DNA of 64,000 bases from positions 1-64,000 of the forward strand of contig CAZVQW010000001.1 in NCBI GenBank assembly GCA_964629475.1. Direction: 5' to 3'. Positions 32,306 to 39,568 of the stretch are shown piece after piece. Within the stretch, counting starts at the first letter, position 1. Each line of letters begins with the position of its first letter. The notes below the pieces were generated by a model. That model saw only the letters and a program-made list of their open reading frames with translations. It searched no databases and was not told where the DNA came from. Position numbers and translations under genes: made by a program. The stretch is from SMWD01 sp964629475. GTDB taxonomy: Bacteria > Pseudomonadota > Gammaproteobacteria > Steroidobacterales > GCA-2729495.

Positions 32306-33494
32306 ATCAGCTTTTCTGCTCGCCGGCCTGTTGTTTGTTGCTGCTGCGCTGGGCTATATCTTTGCCAAGTTCGGCGATACCGAAGAGGAAGGCGCTTCTG
32401 CCGAAAAGTTCAATTCAGACTACATGAAGGGCCTGAACTATGTCCTGAATGAAGAGCCGGACCGGGCGGTAGAGGTGTTTACGCGCATGGCCGAACTGGA
32501 TGACGAGGCACTCGAGACACATTTTGCCCTCGGCAGCCTGTTTCGCAAGCGGGGCGAAGTGGATCGGGCCATTCGTGTGCATGAAAACCTGATGACTCGC
32601 CCGGCATTGACGCAGGTTCAGAAAAATCAGGCGGAAGCGGAACTCGCTGAGGATTTTTTGAGTGCCGGCCTGTTCGATCGGGCGGAAAGCATGTTTCTGA
32701 CGTTACGCGATTCACCCGAATTTCGTTTGCGAGCCCTGGAACGTCTGCGCCGAATATACGAAGTGACCCGCGATTGGGAGCATGCAGTCAAAATCAGTCG
32801 CGAGTTGGATAAGTCTAATGGCCGCAAGTCGGCTGCATCTGACGAGACGGCTCATGTCGCACATTATTATTGTGAGATGGCGCAAGAAGCCTGGCAACAG
32901 AAAGATAAACGCAAGGCTCAGGCAATGCTCAAGCAGGCTGAGTCGGGGCGCCGACGTACGGTGCGCAGCACATTGGTGCGGGCGAATATTTTTCGCGATG
33001 CCGGCGAACCGGAAGAAGCTATTCCACTGTACCGTAGAGTGATAGAGACTTCACCGGATTTGTTGGTTGAAGTATTGCCACGGCTGGCAGAGAGTCACCG
33101 CGCCGGCGGAACGACTGAAGAATTATCCGTGTACCTGCGTGAGTTGCTGGAACGAGATGATGACAGCGTGGCGGCGATAGCAATGTCTGCAGTGCGAGAC
33201 CCGACTATCGTGAATCCTGAGGCGATGAAAGCTTTGCAGCTTTTTGTGGCCGATGACCCAACCCTGAGTGGGTTGATTGGTGCCGAGCGTGTAGCAGAAG
33301 CGGACGAGGCGCAACGCAGCACTATTATCAATCAGGTTCGTGATGCACTCAGGAAAATTGTTACGGCTCGGCCCGGGTACGTTTGCCATGAATGTGGTTA
33401 CGCCTGTCTGATCATGCAATGGCAGTGTCCGGGCTGCCATACATGGGAGTCCATCCGGCCTGTCATTAAGATAAATCTGGTCAGAGGATCCTGA
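32295..33494 (+). CDS. lapB: Lipopolysaccharide assembly protein B (LapB/YciM)
   Basis: A membrane-anchored TPR protein of 399 residues that presents LpxC to FtsH and coordinates lipopolysaccharide export. The anchor is AFLLAGLLFVAAALGYIFAK, followed by KFNSDYMKGLNYVLNEEPDRAVEVF, the first TPR, and further TPR helices to about residue 340. The C-terminal rubredoxin-like zinc module is intact: YVCHECGYACLIMQW, then CPGCHTWESI. The ATG at 32295 lies inside the lapA end and gives a normal length (E. coli 389). Confidence 0.95.
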   Translation: MPTESAFLLAGLLFVAAALGYIFAKFGDTEEEGASAEKFNSDYMKGLNYVLNEEPDRAVEVFTRMAELDDEALETHFALGSLFRKRGEVDRAIRVHENLMTRPALTQVQKNQAEAELAEDFLSAGLFDRAESMFLTLRDSPEFRLRALERLRRIYEVTRDWEHAVKISRELDKSNGRKSAASDETAHVAHYYCEMAQEAWQQKDKRKAQAMLKQAESGRRRTVRSTLVRANIFRDAGEPEEAIPLYRRVIETSPDLLVEVLPRLAESHRAGGTTEELSVYLRELLERDDDSVAAIAMSAVRDPTIVNPEAMKALQLFVADDPTLSGLIGAERVAEADEAQRSTIINQVRDALRKIVTARPGYVCHECGYACLIMQWQCPGCHTWESIRPVIKINLVRGS

Positions 33495-33651
33495 GCATCA
33501 TTTTGGGCGGGGCCGGCGTGATTGTTTGTTTCAATACAAACCGGACGGTTTCATCGCTTATCTTCGCCCTCACTGATCCATAACATCCATGACGTTCGCC
33601 GGTTACATCGGCGTATCGGAATAATCCTGAAATATTATTAAGGAGAAAGTC

Positions 33652-33930
33652 ATGGTGAAAAAATCAATCCAGCTGGTATTCGGCCTGTTATTGACCGGAG
33701 TGGTTGCGCTGACGTCCTGGGCCGGCCCGGTGGATCTGAACAGTGCGGATGCCGAAACGATCGCGCGCGAACTCAACGGCGTAGGCGTTGCCCGGGCGCA
33801 GGCCATAGTCGAATACCGGGAACAATACGGAGCGTTTTCCTCCGCCGAGGACTTGCTGAATGTATCTGGTATTGGCACGCATATTCTGCAGGTCAACAAG
33901 ACCAATATTATTCTGAGTAAGGCGGACTGA
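33652..33930 (+). CDS. ComEA-like helix-hairpin-helix protein
   Basis: A 92-residue exported protein: signal peptide to about residue 24 (LVFGLLLTGVVALTSWA), then a tandem helix-hairpin-helix domain (VDLNSADAETIARELNGVGV and EDLLNVSGIGTHILQVNKTN). In competent bacteria ComEA binds incoming DNA in the periplasm; many gammaproteobacteria carry such small ComEA-like proteins without proven competence function. AAGGAG sits before the ATG. It stands alone between lapB and galU with its own leader of about 150 bp (33495-33651), in which I see no other gene. Confidence 0.9.
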   Translation: MVKKSIQLVFGLLLTGVVALTSWAGPVDLNSADAETIARELNGVGVARAQAIVEYREQYGAFSSAEDLLNVSGIGTHILQVNKTNIILSKAD

Positions 33931-33945
33931 CGCGAGTTGGGTGGG

Positions 33946-33974
33946 GGCGATGGTGGGCGATGCTCGCCATCGCC
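33946..33974 (+). terminator. Candidate hairpin terminator after comEA-like gene
   Basis: GGCGATGG (33946-33953) can pair with CCATCGCC (33967-33974), with a further partial stem inside the loop, and three T follow. The short T run makes it a weak intrinsic terminator candidate. Confidence 0.35.
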
Positions 33975-34073
33975 TTTGGCGGCTCGTCTTGTATTAGGGG
34001 CGATTACCTACGGAAAATTACCGTTGGATTGGCTATCATGCGGCCCCGAAACTGATTTCCTCGGAGTTGTAAC

Positions 34074-34925
34074 ATGCCCCAATCCGTACGGACCGCCGTT
34101 TTCCCTGTGGCCGGTCGTGGCACCCGTTTCCTGCCGGCGACCAAGGCGATACCGAAGGAGATGCTGCCGATCGTCGATAAGCCTCTGATTCAGTTTGGGG
34201 TCGAGGAGGCGATCGAGGCGGGTGTCACACGACTTGTTTTCATCACCCACAGTACAAAACGGGCGATCGAGGATCACTTCGATCTGGATCCGGATCTTGA
34301 GCGGGCATTGGAAACCGCGGGCAAAGCCGAGATGCTCGCGATCGTAAAATCTATTTTGCCTGAAGGTGTGTCCTGCGTGTTTATCCGACAGGGTGAGCCG
34401 CTTGGATTGGGTCATGCTGTGTTGTGCGCTCAACCGGCGGTCGGAAATGAGCCATTTTTCGTACATTTACCCGATGACCTGATTCGAGGTGATGTGGGTT
34501 GCCTGGCGCAGATGGCTGAACAGTTCAGTACGACCGGAGCCAGTGCGATTGCCGTCGAGGAGGTACCCCGAGATAAGACAGGCAGTTACGGTATTGTCGA
34601 TGTCGATGCGGATGATCGATTGCAGGCCATTGTCGAAAAGCCGGATCCGGCCGATGCGCCGTCTACATTAGCCGTCGTAGGGCGCTACCTCCTTACGCCA
34701 AAAATATTTGATTTGCTCGAAACAACGGGGCGGGGAGCCGGCGGCGAAATTCAACTGACCGATGCAATTTCTGATCTGCTCGAGCATGAACCGGTACACG
34801 CCTACCGATTTCAGGGTACCCGGTATGATTGCGGCAGCAAGCTTGGGTATGTCAAAGCGACAATTGATGCAGCCAGGGCTGATCCTGAAATTGTTTCTGC
34901 ATTGCAGGGCGAATCACTGCTCTGA
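34074..34925 (+). CDS. galU: UTP-glucose-1-phosphate uridylyltransferase
   Basis: A nucleotidyltransferase of 283 residues forming UDP-glucose for glycan and lipopolysaccharide synthesis. The N-terminal signature is VAGRGTRFLPATKAIPKEM followed by LPIVDKPLIQFGVEEAIEAG. Also seen are FVHLPDDLIRG (UDP-binding aspartates), DKTGSYGIVDVD, AVVGRYLLTPKIFDLLE and GTRYDCGSKLGYVKA. Length is as expected (E. coli 302, Pseudomonas 279). After its stop begins the gene-poor scar region at 34926-35763. Confidence 0.96.
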   Translation: MPQSVRTAVFPVAGRGTRFLPATKAIPKEMLPIVDKPLIQFGVEEAIEAGVTRLVFITHSTKRAIEDHFDLDPDLERALETAGKAEMLAIVKSILPEGVSCVFIRQGEPLGLGHAVLCAQPAVGNEPFFVHLPDDLIRGDVGCLAQMAEQFSTTGASAIAVEEVPRDKTGSYGIVDVDADDRLQAIVEKPDPADAPSTLAVVGRYLLTPKIFDLLETTGRGAGGEIQLTDAISDLLEHEPVHAYRFQGTRYDCGSKLGYVKATIDAARADPEIVSALQGESLL

Positions 34926-34985
34926 GCCGGTCAAGGCTATGATTAGTCGAAAAAAGTTGTTTTTGGCCTGATTCTGTCGGGTGGA

Positions 34986-35146
34986 TGTTGATTTGCACTG
35001 AAATCTGACCCGGGATTTGCATCGAAAAATCACCCACCAGAATGATCAGAAACTCAGCGGATGCCGCCATCCCATGGCAAGAGGATGGGGCAATCATCGC
35101 TGCAAATAAGCACCGGAATTGGATCAAATTTCAGTGCAAATCAACA
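34986..35146. mobile_element. 161 bp mini-insertion element with 26 bp terminal inverted repeats
   Basis: TGTTGATTTGCACTGAAATC at 34986 has its inverted counterpart at 35121-35146 (GATTTGCACTGAAATTTGAT on the other strand); 24 of 26 positions match. The ends begin TG and finish CA, as in IS21-family elements, and a subterminal copy of the GGATTTGCA motif occurs at 35013. There is no transposase frame inside, so this is an internally deleted or MITE-like derivative. I see no clear target duplication. Family assignment to IS21 is inference from end structure only. Confidence 0.6.
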
Positions 35147-35271
35147 GCCGCCTGTTTATCCGCATCATCGATAACCTGCAGGCCCAGGGTGGTATTGACT
35201 GGAATGACAACACGACCCGCTGGTTCATCGGATTGCGCTACAACTTCCCGAACGTCACGATCTTCGACTAG
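35147..35271 (+). pseudogene. C-terminal stub of a lost gene, probable outer-membrane beta-barrel
   Basis: Directly after the right end of the mini-element an open frame encodes about 41 residues (SRLFIRIIDNLQAQ, then TTRWFIGLRYNFPNVTIFD) and stops at TAG (35269-35271). Alternating aromatic and polar residues near the end resemble the final strands of an outer-membrane barrel. A strong terminator follows, as expected for a real gene end. The 5' part is missing, presumably removed by a deletion at the element. Parent family not identified. Confidence 0.55.
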
Positions 35272-35290
35272 ACACTCAGCAGAATACAGG

Positions 35291-35329
35291 CGCCGGCTTA
35301 TCGCTATATGCGATGGGCCGGCGTTTTTT
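35291..35329 (+). terminator. Intrinsic terminator of the lost gene
   Basis: CGCCGGC (35291-35297) pairs with GCCGGCG (35317-35323). The stem continues inward through two G-T pairs and ATCGC/GCGAT to a five-base loop, giving a 14 bp stem followed by six T. This is a textbook rho-independent terminator left behind after the truncated gene. Confidence 0.85.
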
Positions 35330-35715
35330 ATGGCAAAAAATAAATCCCGAATCCTTCCATGGAAAGAGTGCAATGGAATATTGCCAGTGGCCAATAATCG
35401 AAGTTTGGGTTTTTTTAAAATGCAGAAACAAGGAAGCCGCCCAGTCCCAATAAGAATATATGGTGATATTCAGTTTGCGTCATCGAGAGAGGGCGGCCGA
35501 GGACAGCATACACCAATTTCCCGATTAGAATCCAATTTTGGATATTATGTAAAAAGCAATCTTTAAAATAAAGGAGTTAGCTGGCTTACCTCAGAAACTA
35601 AATTAACTTATGGGAAAAGAATTGCGCAGTTTCAAGGCCTATAGCGCAAACAATTACTGCGAATCATCCGGATCTGAATGCCCCGCTAATTAAACCTGAC
35701 AATCATCAGGCAAGA
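35330..35715. other. AT-rich non-coding stretch
   Basis: About 390 bp, clearly AT-richer than the chromosome around it. A frame of some 78 codons can be read from 35333 to 35566 on the plus strand, but it has no ribosome-binding site, no recognisable domain and atypical codon use. I see no RNA gene here. The composition suggests remnant foreign DNA next to the tRNA gene. Confidence 0.5.
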
Positions 35716-35719
35716 AAAA

Positions 35720-35749
35720 AGCGAGTAACCCACAATGAGGTCACTCGCT
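35720..35749 (-). terminator. Terminator of tRNA-Asn
   Basis: AGCGAGTAACC (35720-35730) pairs with GGTCACTCGCT (35739-35749) with one mismatch. Read on the minus strand it is followed by six T, just downstream of the leftward tRNA-Asn. Confidence 0.8.
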
Positions 35750-35763
35750 CTTTTGAAAGAATT

Positions 35764-35839
35764 TGGCTCCCCGACCCGGACTCGAACCAGGGACCAATTG
35801 ATTAACAGTCAATCGCTCTACCAACTGAGCTATCGGGGA
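35764..35839 (-). tRNA. tRNA-Asn (anticodon GTT)
   Basis: A 76-nt cloverleaf on the minus strand. The acceptor TCCCCGA pairs with TCGGGGA, discriminator G, and CCA is encoded. The D arm is GCTCAGTTGGTAGAGC, the anticodon stem-loop GACTGTTAATC gives anticodon GTT, and the T arm is CTGGTTCGAGTCCGG. It is followed by a terminator and precedes the gene-poor scar, but no integrase or attachment-site duplication is seen at its 3' end. Confidence 0.97.
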
Positions 35840-35916
35840 GTAGTAATGCCCTTGGGGCGCCGGAATTCTCCCGAATGCTCCGGGGCAAGTCAAGGCATCG
35901 GACCCATGATTTAGTG

Positions 35917-37098
35917 TTAACTCAACACCCGCGCAATGCGCCCGATTGCCTCCTTGAGTGTGTCCAGATCGGTCGCGAACGACAACCGGATGTAGCCCGG
36001 CGCACCGAAGGCGCCACCCGGCACGAGTGCCACCTCGGCCTCATTGAGCAACAGTTCCGATAGCGCCGTGTCGTCGGCCAGACCCTTGGCCTCGATGGCG
36101 CCAGCAACGTTTGGGAAGGCGTAGAATGTCCCGGCGCCGGGCGCACAGGTGACGCCGGTGATGTCGTTCAGGGCGGCGATGACATAGTCATGGCGCTGTT
36201 TGAATGCCGTTGTCATTTCTGCAATGCAGCTTTGGTCGCCGTTCAGTGCCGCAACACTTGCCGCCTGGGCGATCGAGCACGCGTTCGACGTACTCTGGCC
36301 CTGGATCTTTTTCATCGCCTTAATGATTGTTTGCGGTCCACCGCAATAGCCGATACGCCAGCCGGTCATCGCGTAGCATTTGGATACGCCATTGATGGTG
36401 ACTGTTCGGTCATATAACCCGGGGCAGGCATCGGCGAGGCTCGTAAACGGATCGTCGGCCCAGTAAATATGCTCGTACATGTCGTCGGTCGCGATAATAA
36501 TGCCCGGATGGTCGAGCAATACTTCGCCGAGTGCCGCCAGTTCGGCGCGCGAGTAGGCGGCGCCGGTCGGGTTTGACGGACTGTTCAGGAACATGAGTTT
36601 CGTACGTTCGGTAATCGCGGCGGCCAGGGCGCGCGGCGTGATCTTGAAACCGTCATCGATGCCGGCCGATACGATGACCGGCTCACCATCGGCGAGCTTG
36701 ACCATTTCCGGGTATGAGACCCAGTAAGGCGCCGGAATGATCGCCTCGTCACCGGGACTCAGCACGGCGGAACAGACGTTGTAACAGGTCTGCTTGGCGC
36801 CGCTCGAGACGAGCACCTGGTCCGGTGCGTACTCCAGCGAATTATCGCGTCGGAATTTATCGATGATGGCAGCCTTGAGTTCCGCTGTGCCGTCGACGGC
36901 CGTGTATTTTGTCTGCCCGTTCTCAATGGCCTGGATTGCCGCGGCCTTGATGTGCTCTGGCGTATCGAAATCCGGCTCACCGGCGCCCAGACCGATGACG
37001 TCACGGCCCTGGGCACGCAACTCGGCGGCCAGTGCGGTGACGGCCAATGTCGGTGACGGCTTGACTCGCTGGACGCGTTGCGAAACTGATAAACTCAC
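35917..37098 (-). CDS. Aspartate aminotransferase, class I (subgroup 1-beta/gamma)
   Basis: A 393-residue PLP enzyme exchanging amino groups between aspartate and 2-oxoglutarate; some relatives also accept prephenate. Seen are VTALAAELRAQGRDVIGLGA, EPDFDTPEHIKAAA, the NSPSNPTGAAYSRAEL motif, the tyrosine/aspartate region IATDDMYEHIYW and the Schiff-base lysine in GVSKCYAMTGWRIGYCGGP, with the carboxylate-binding arginine in GYIRLSFATD. It is of the AspC/AatA type common outside enterics. It is divergent from uvrB; the 160 bp between them hold a long palindrome. Confidence 0.93.
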   Translation of the reverse strand: MSLSVSQRVQRVKPSPTLAVTALAAELRAQGRDVIGLGAGEPDFDTPEHIKAAAIQAIENGQTKYTAVDGTAELKAAIIDKFRRDNSLEYAPDQVLVSSGAKQTCYNVCSAVLSPGDEAIIPAPYWVSYPEMVKLADGEPVIVSAGIDDGFKITPRALAAAITERTKLMFLNSPSNPTGAAYSRAELAALGEVLLDHPGIIIATDDMYEHIYWADDPFTSLADACPGLYDRTVTINGVSKCYAMTGWRIGYCGGPQTIIKAMKKIQGQSTSNACSIAQAASVAALNGDQSCIAEMTTAFKQRHDYVIAALNDITGVTCAPGAGTFYAFPNVAGAIEAKGLADDTALSELLLNEAEVALVPGGAFGAPGYIRLSFATDLDTLKEAIGRIARVLS

Positions 37099-37126
37099 TG
37101 ATTGATCCTCTTAAAAATTGCCGGTA

Positions 37127-37200
37127 ATTCCGGGGACAGTCTACTTAATTATTTCGAATTCCGAGGAATTCGAAATAATTAAGTAGACTGTCCCCGGAAT
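37127..37200. repeat. Long perfect palindrome, GGGGACAGTCTAC family
   Basis: Two perfect 36 bp arms (37127-37162 and 37165-37200) with only two bases between them, in the divergent gap between the aminotransferase and uvrB. Arm ends read ATTCCGGGGACAGTCTAC. Similar GGGGACAG sequences are known as REP-like elements associated with RAYT transposases in many gammaproteobacteria. It differs from the other two palindrome families in this window. It would cruciform or hairpin readily and lies where the uvrB promoter must be. Confidence 0.85.
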
Positions 37201-37258
37201 TGTCGGCAGCAGATTTTAAGGGATTCAGGGCCTGCAACCAACTTCTGGCGCACAATTC

Positions 37259-39277
37259 ATGGATCGATTTCAACTCGTCGCCGATTTCGAGCCGGCCGGG
37301 GACCAGCCGGCGGCCATTGTGGCTCTTGTTGACGGGCTGCAAAGCGGTCTTGCGCGGCAAACACTGCTTGGTGTGACCGGTTCGGGCAAGACGTTCACGA
37401 TGGCGCACGTGATTCAGACGGTGCAGCGTCCAACAATGATTCTTGCCCCGAACAAGACGCTGGCTGCGCAGTTATACGGTGAGATGCGCGAGTTTTTCCC
37501 CCACAACCGTGTCGAGTACTTTGTTTCGTACTACGATTATTATCAACCTGAGGCCTACGTGCCCGCATCCGATACGTTTATCGACAAGGATGCGTCCGTC
37601 AACGAGCACATAGAACAGATGCGCCTGTCGGCAACGAAGGCATTGATGGAGCGTGACGATGCGATCATCGTCGCAACGGTTTCATGCATCTACGGGCTTG
37701 GCGATCCGGAAGCTTATTTCAGCATGGTGCTGCACATCTCGCGCGGGGACCGGATCGACCAGCGCGAGATTTTACGCAAACTCGCCGAACTGCAGTACAC
37801 GCGAAATGAGATTGAACTGGCGAACGGCACATATCGCGTACGCGGCGAGATTATCGATATCTTTCCGGCGGAATCGGAGCGTGAGGCACTGCGCATCGAA
37901 CTCTTCGACGATGAAATAGAGAAGCTATCGTGGTTCGATCCGCTGACCGGCGTCGTATCACGCCAGGTGCCGAGAGCGACAGTTTTCCCGAAATCTCATT
38001 ACGTGACACCTCGCGAGGTTATGCTGAAAGCCGTCGATGAAATCAAGGTCGACCTGAAAGAACGCCTTGTCGTACTGCGTGAAGGGGGTAAATTACTCGA
38101 AGCGCAGCGTCTCGAACAGCGAACGATGTTCGATCTGGAAATGATCGGCGAACTCGGTTACTGCACCGGCATTGAGAACTACAGTCGTTACCTGTCCGGG
38201 CGTAATCCGGGTGAGCCACCGCCGTGCCTGTTCGATTACGTGCCGGATAATGCGTTACTGATTATTGATGAAGGTCACGTGACGATTCCTCAGCTCGGGG
38301 CGATGTACAAGGGCGACCGTTCGCGCAAGGAAACGCTAGTGGAGTACGGGTTTCGGTTGCCGTCTGCACTCGATAACCGGCCGTTGCGCTTTGATGAATT
38401 CGAGGCGATTTCTCCGCAAACTATATTCGTCTCGGCGACACCACGTGACTATGAAAGAGAACATTCCGACGCGATCGTCGAGCAGGTCGTGCGCCCGACC
38501 GGCCTGCTCGATCCCGTCATCGATATCCGCCCGGCCGGGACTCAGGTCGACGATGTATTGTCCGAGATCAATTTGCGCGCTGCGCGGGGCGAGCGCGTCC
38601 TGATCACGACCCTGACCAAGCGCATGTCCGAGGACCTGACGGATTACCTGCGCGAACACGGTGTGCGTGTGCGTTACCTGCATTCGGACATCGACACGGT
38701 CGAACGCGTTGAAATCATCCGTGACCTGCGGCTTGGAGAGTTCGATGTGCTGGTCGGCATCAACCTGTTGCGCGAAGGTCTCGACTTGCCCGAGGTCTCG
38801 CTCGTCGCGATATTCGATGCCGACAAGGAGGGATTCCTGCGCTCCGAGGGTTCGTTGATCCAGACTGTCGGCCGGGCCGCTCGCAACATCAATGGTACTG
38901 CGATCATGTATGCCGATCGCATGACCGGCTCGATGGAGCGTGCGATCGCCGAGACCGATCGGCGCCGGCAAAAACAGATTGCATCGAATGAAGAACACGG
39001 TATAACGCCGCAGACAATCCGCAAGCAAGTACGCGATGTGATGGAGGGGGCGCGCAGTGCCGGGCACGGCCGTGGACGCCTGCGGCGAGTTGCAGAGCCG
39101 AGGACGGAATATGCGGATTTGACGCCGCAGCAGGCGCTTAAACAGATCGCAGTGCTGGAGAAGCAGATGTATCAGCATGCGCGCGACCTGGAATTTGAGC
39201 AGGCAGCGCAGATTCGTGACGAGATCGATGCCCTGCATCGCGACGGCCTGGGACTGGCGGATGCCAGTGCCGATTAA
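37259..39277 (+). CDS. uvrB: Excinuclease ABC subunit B
   Basis: The damage-verifying helicase-like subunit of nucleotide excision repair, 672 residues. Walker A is LLGVTGSGKTFTMA near residue 40, the beta-hairpin is FVSYYDYYQPEAYVP near 95, the Walker B region reads LLIIDEGHVTIPQLGAMY, and helicase motifs V/VI appear in VLVGINLLREGLDLPEVSLV and LIQTVGRAARNINGTAIMYA. The C-terminal UVR motif that contacts UvrC is LEKQMYQHARDLEFEQAAQI. Complete and typical. No LexA box is evident upstream in the palindrome-filled leader. Confidence 0.98.
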   Translation: MDRFQLVADFEPAGDQPAAIVALVDGLQSGLARQTLLGVTGSGKTFTMAHVIQTVQRPTMILAPNKTLAAQLYGEMREFFPHNRVEYFVSYYDYYQPEAYVPASDTFIDKDASVNEHIEQMRLSATKALMERDDAIIVATVSCIYGLGDPEAYFSMVLHISRGDRIDQREILRKLAELQYTRNEIELANGTYRVRGEIIDIFPAESEREALRIELFDDEIEKLSWFDPLTGVVSRQVPRATVFPKSHYVTPREVMLKAVDEIKVDLKERLVVLREGGKLLEAQRLEQRTMFDLEMIGELGYCTGIENYSRYLSGRNPGEPPPCLFDYVPDNALLIIDEGHVTIPQLGAMYKGDRSRKETLVEYGFRLPSALDNRPLRFDEFEAISPQTIFVSATPRDYEREHSDAIVEQVVRPTGLLDPVIDIRPAGTQVDDVLSEINLRAARGERVLITTLTKRMSEDLTDYLREHGVRVRYLHSDIDTVERVEIIRDLRLGEFDVLVGINLLREGLDLPEVSLVAIFDADKEGFLRSEGSLIQTVGRAARNINGTAIMYADRMTGSMERAIAETDRRRQKQIASNEEHGITPQTIRKQVRDVMEGARSAGHGRGRLRRVAEPRTEYADLTPQQALKQIAVLEKQMYQHARDLEFEQAAQIRDEIDALHRDGLGLADASAD

Positions 39278-39351
39278 GTCATCTTGCGATCGGCCGGCCG
39301 GTTGGGTATCGTACCGGCCCCCGCGCCGGATTCGTTCGGTCGCGGGGCTAA

Positions 39352-39428
39352 AGGCGCGTAGCTCAGCTGGTTAGAGCGCCTCGGTGACATCGAGGAGGTC
39401 GTTGGTTCAACTCCAATCGCGCCTACCA
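39352..39428 (+). tRNA. tRNA-Val (anticodon GAC)
   Basis: A 77-nt cloverleaf: acceptor AGGCGCG pairs with CGCGCCT, discriminator A, encoded CCA. The D arm is GCTCAGCTGGTTAGAGC, the anticodon arm CCTCGGTGACATCGAGG gives GAC, and the T arm is GTTGGTTCAACTCCAAT. The variable and T arms match E. coli tRNA-Val(GAC). A strong terminator follows after a few bases. Confidence 0.96.
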
Positions 39429-39434
39429 GGCAAA

Positions 39435-39465
39435 AGAAAGAGCCGGCCATTGGCCGGCTCTTTCT
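39435..39465 (+). terminator. Intrinsic terminator after tRNA-Val
   Basis: Perfect 14 bp arms, AGAAAGAGCCGGCC (39435-39448) and its complement (39452-39465), around a three-base loop, followed by GTTTC. It ends the tRNA transcript; the A-rich side also allows it to work in the reverse direction. Confidence 0.85.
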
Positions 39466-39568
39466 GTTTCGGCTCACCGCGGGTCGCTGACCGTCGCCCG
39501 CCTCTGGTAGAATCTGCCGCCGGCGAGCCGTGAGGGCCGCCATTTTTCTGCATATACGGGAAGTCCAG

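Noticed and set aside
35042..35566. A 174-codon frame in the galU/tRNA-Asn gap
   Set aside because: It crosses the mini-element end, the gene stub in another frame and a strong terminator, and shows no domain or ribosome-binding site.
35764..35839. tRNA-Asn as an attachment site of a genomic island
   Set aside because: No integrase gene and no duplicated tRNA 3' end were found on either side within the window.
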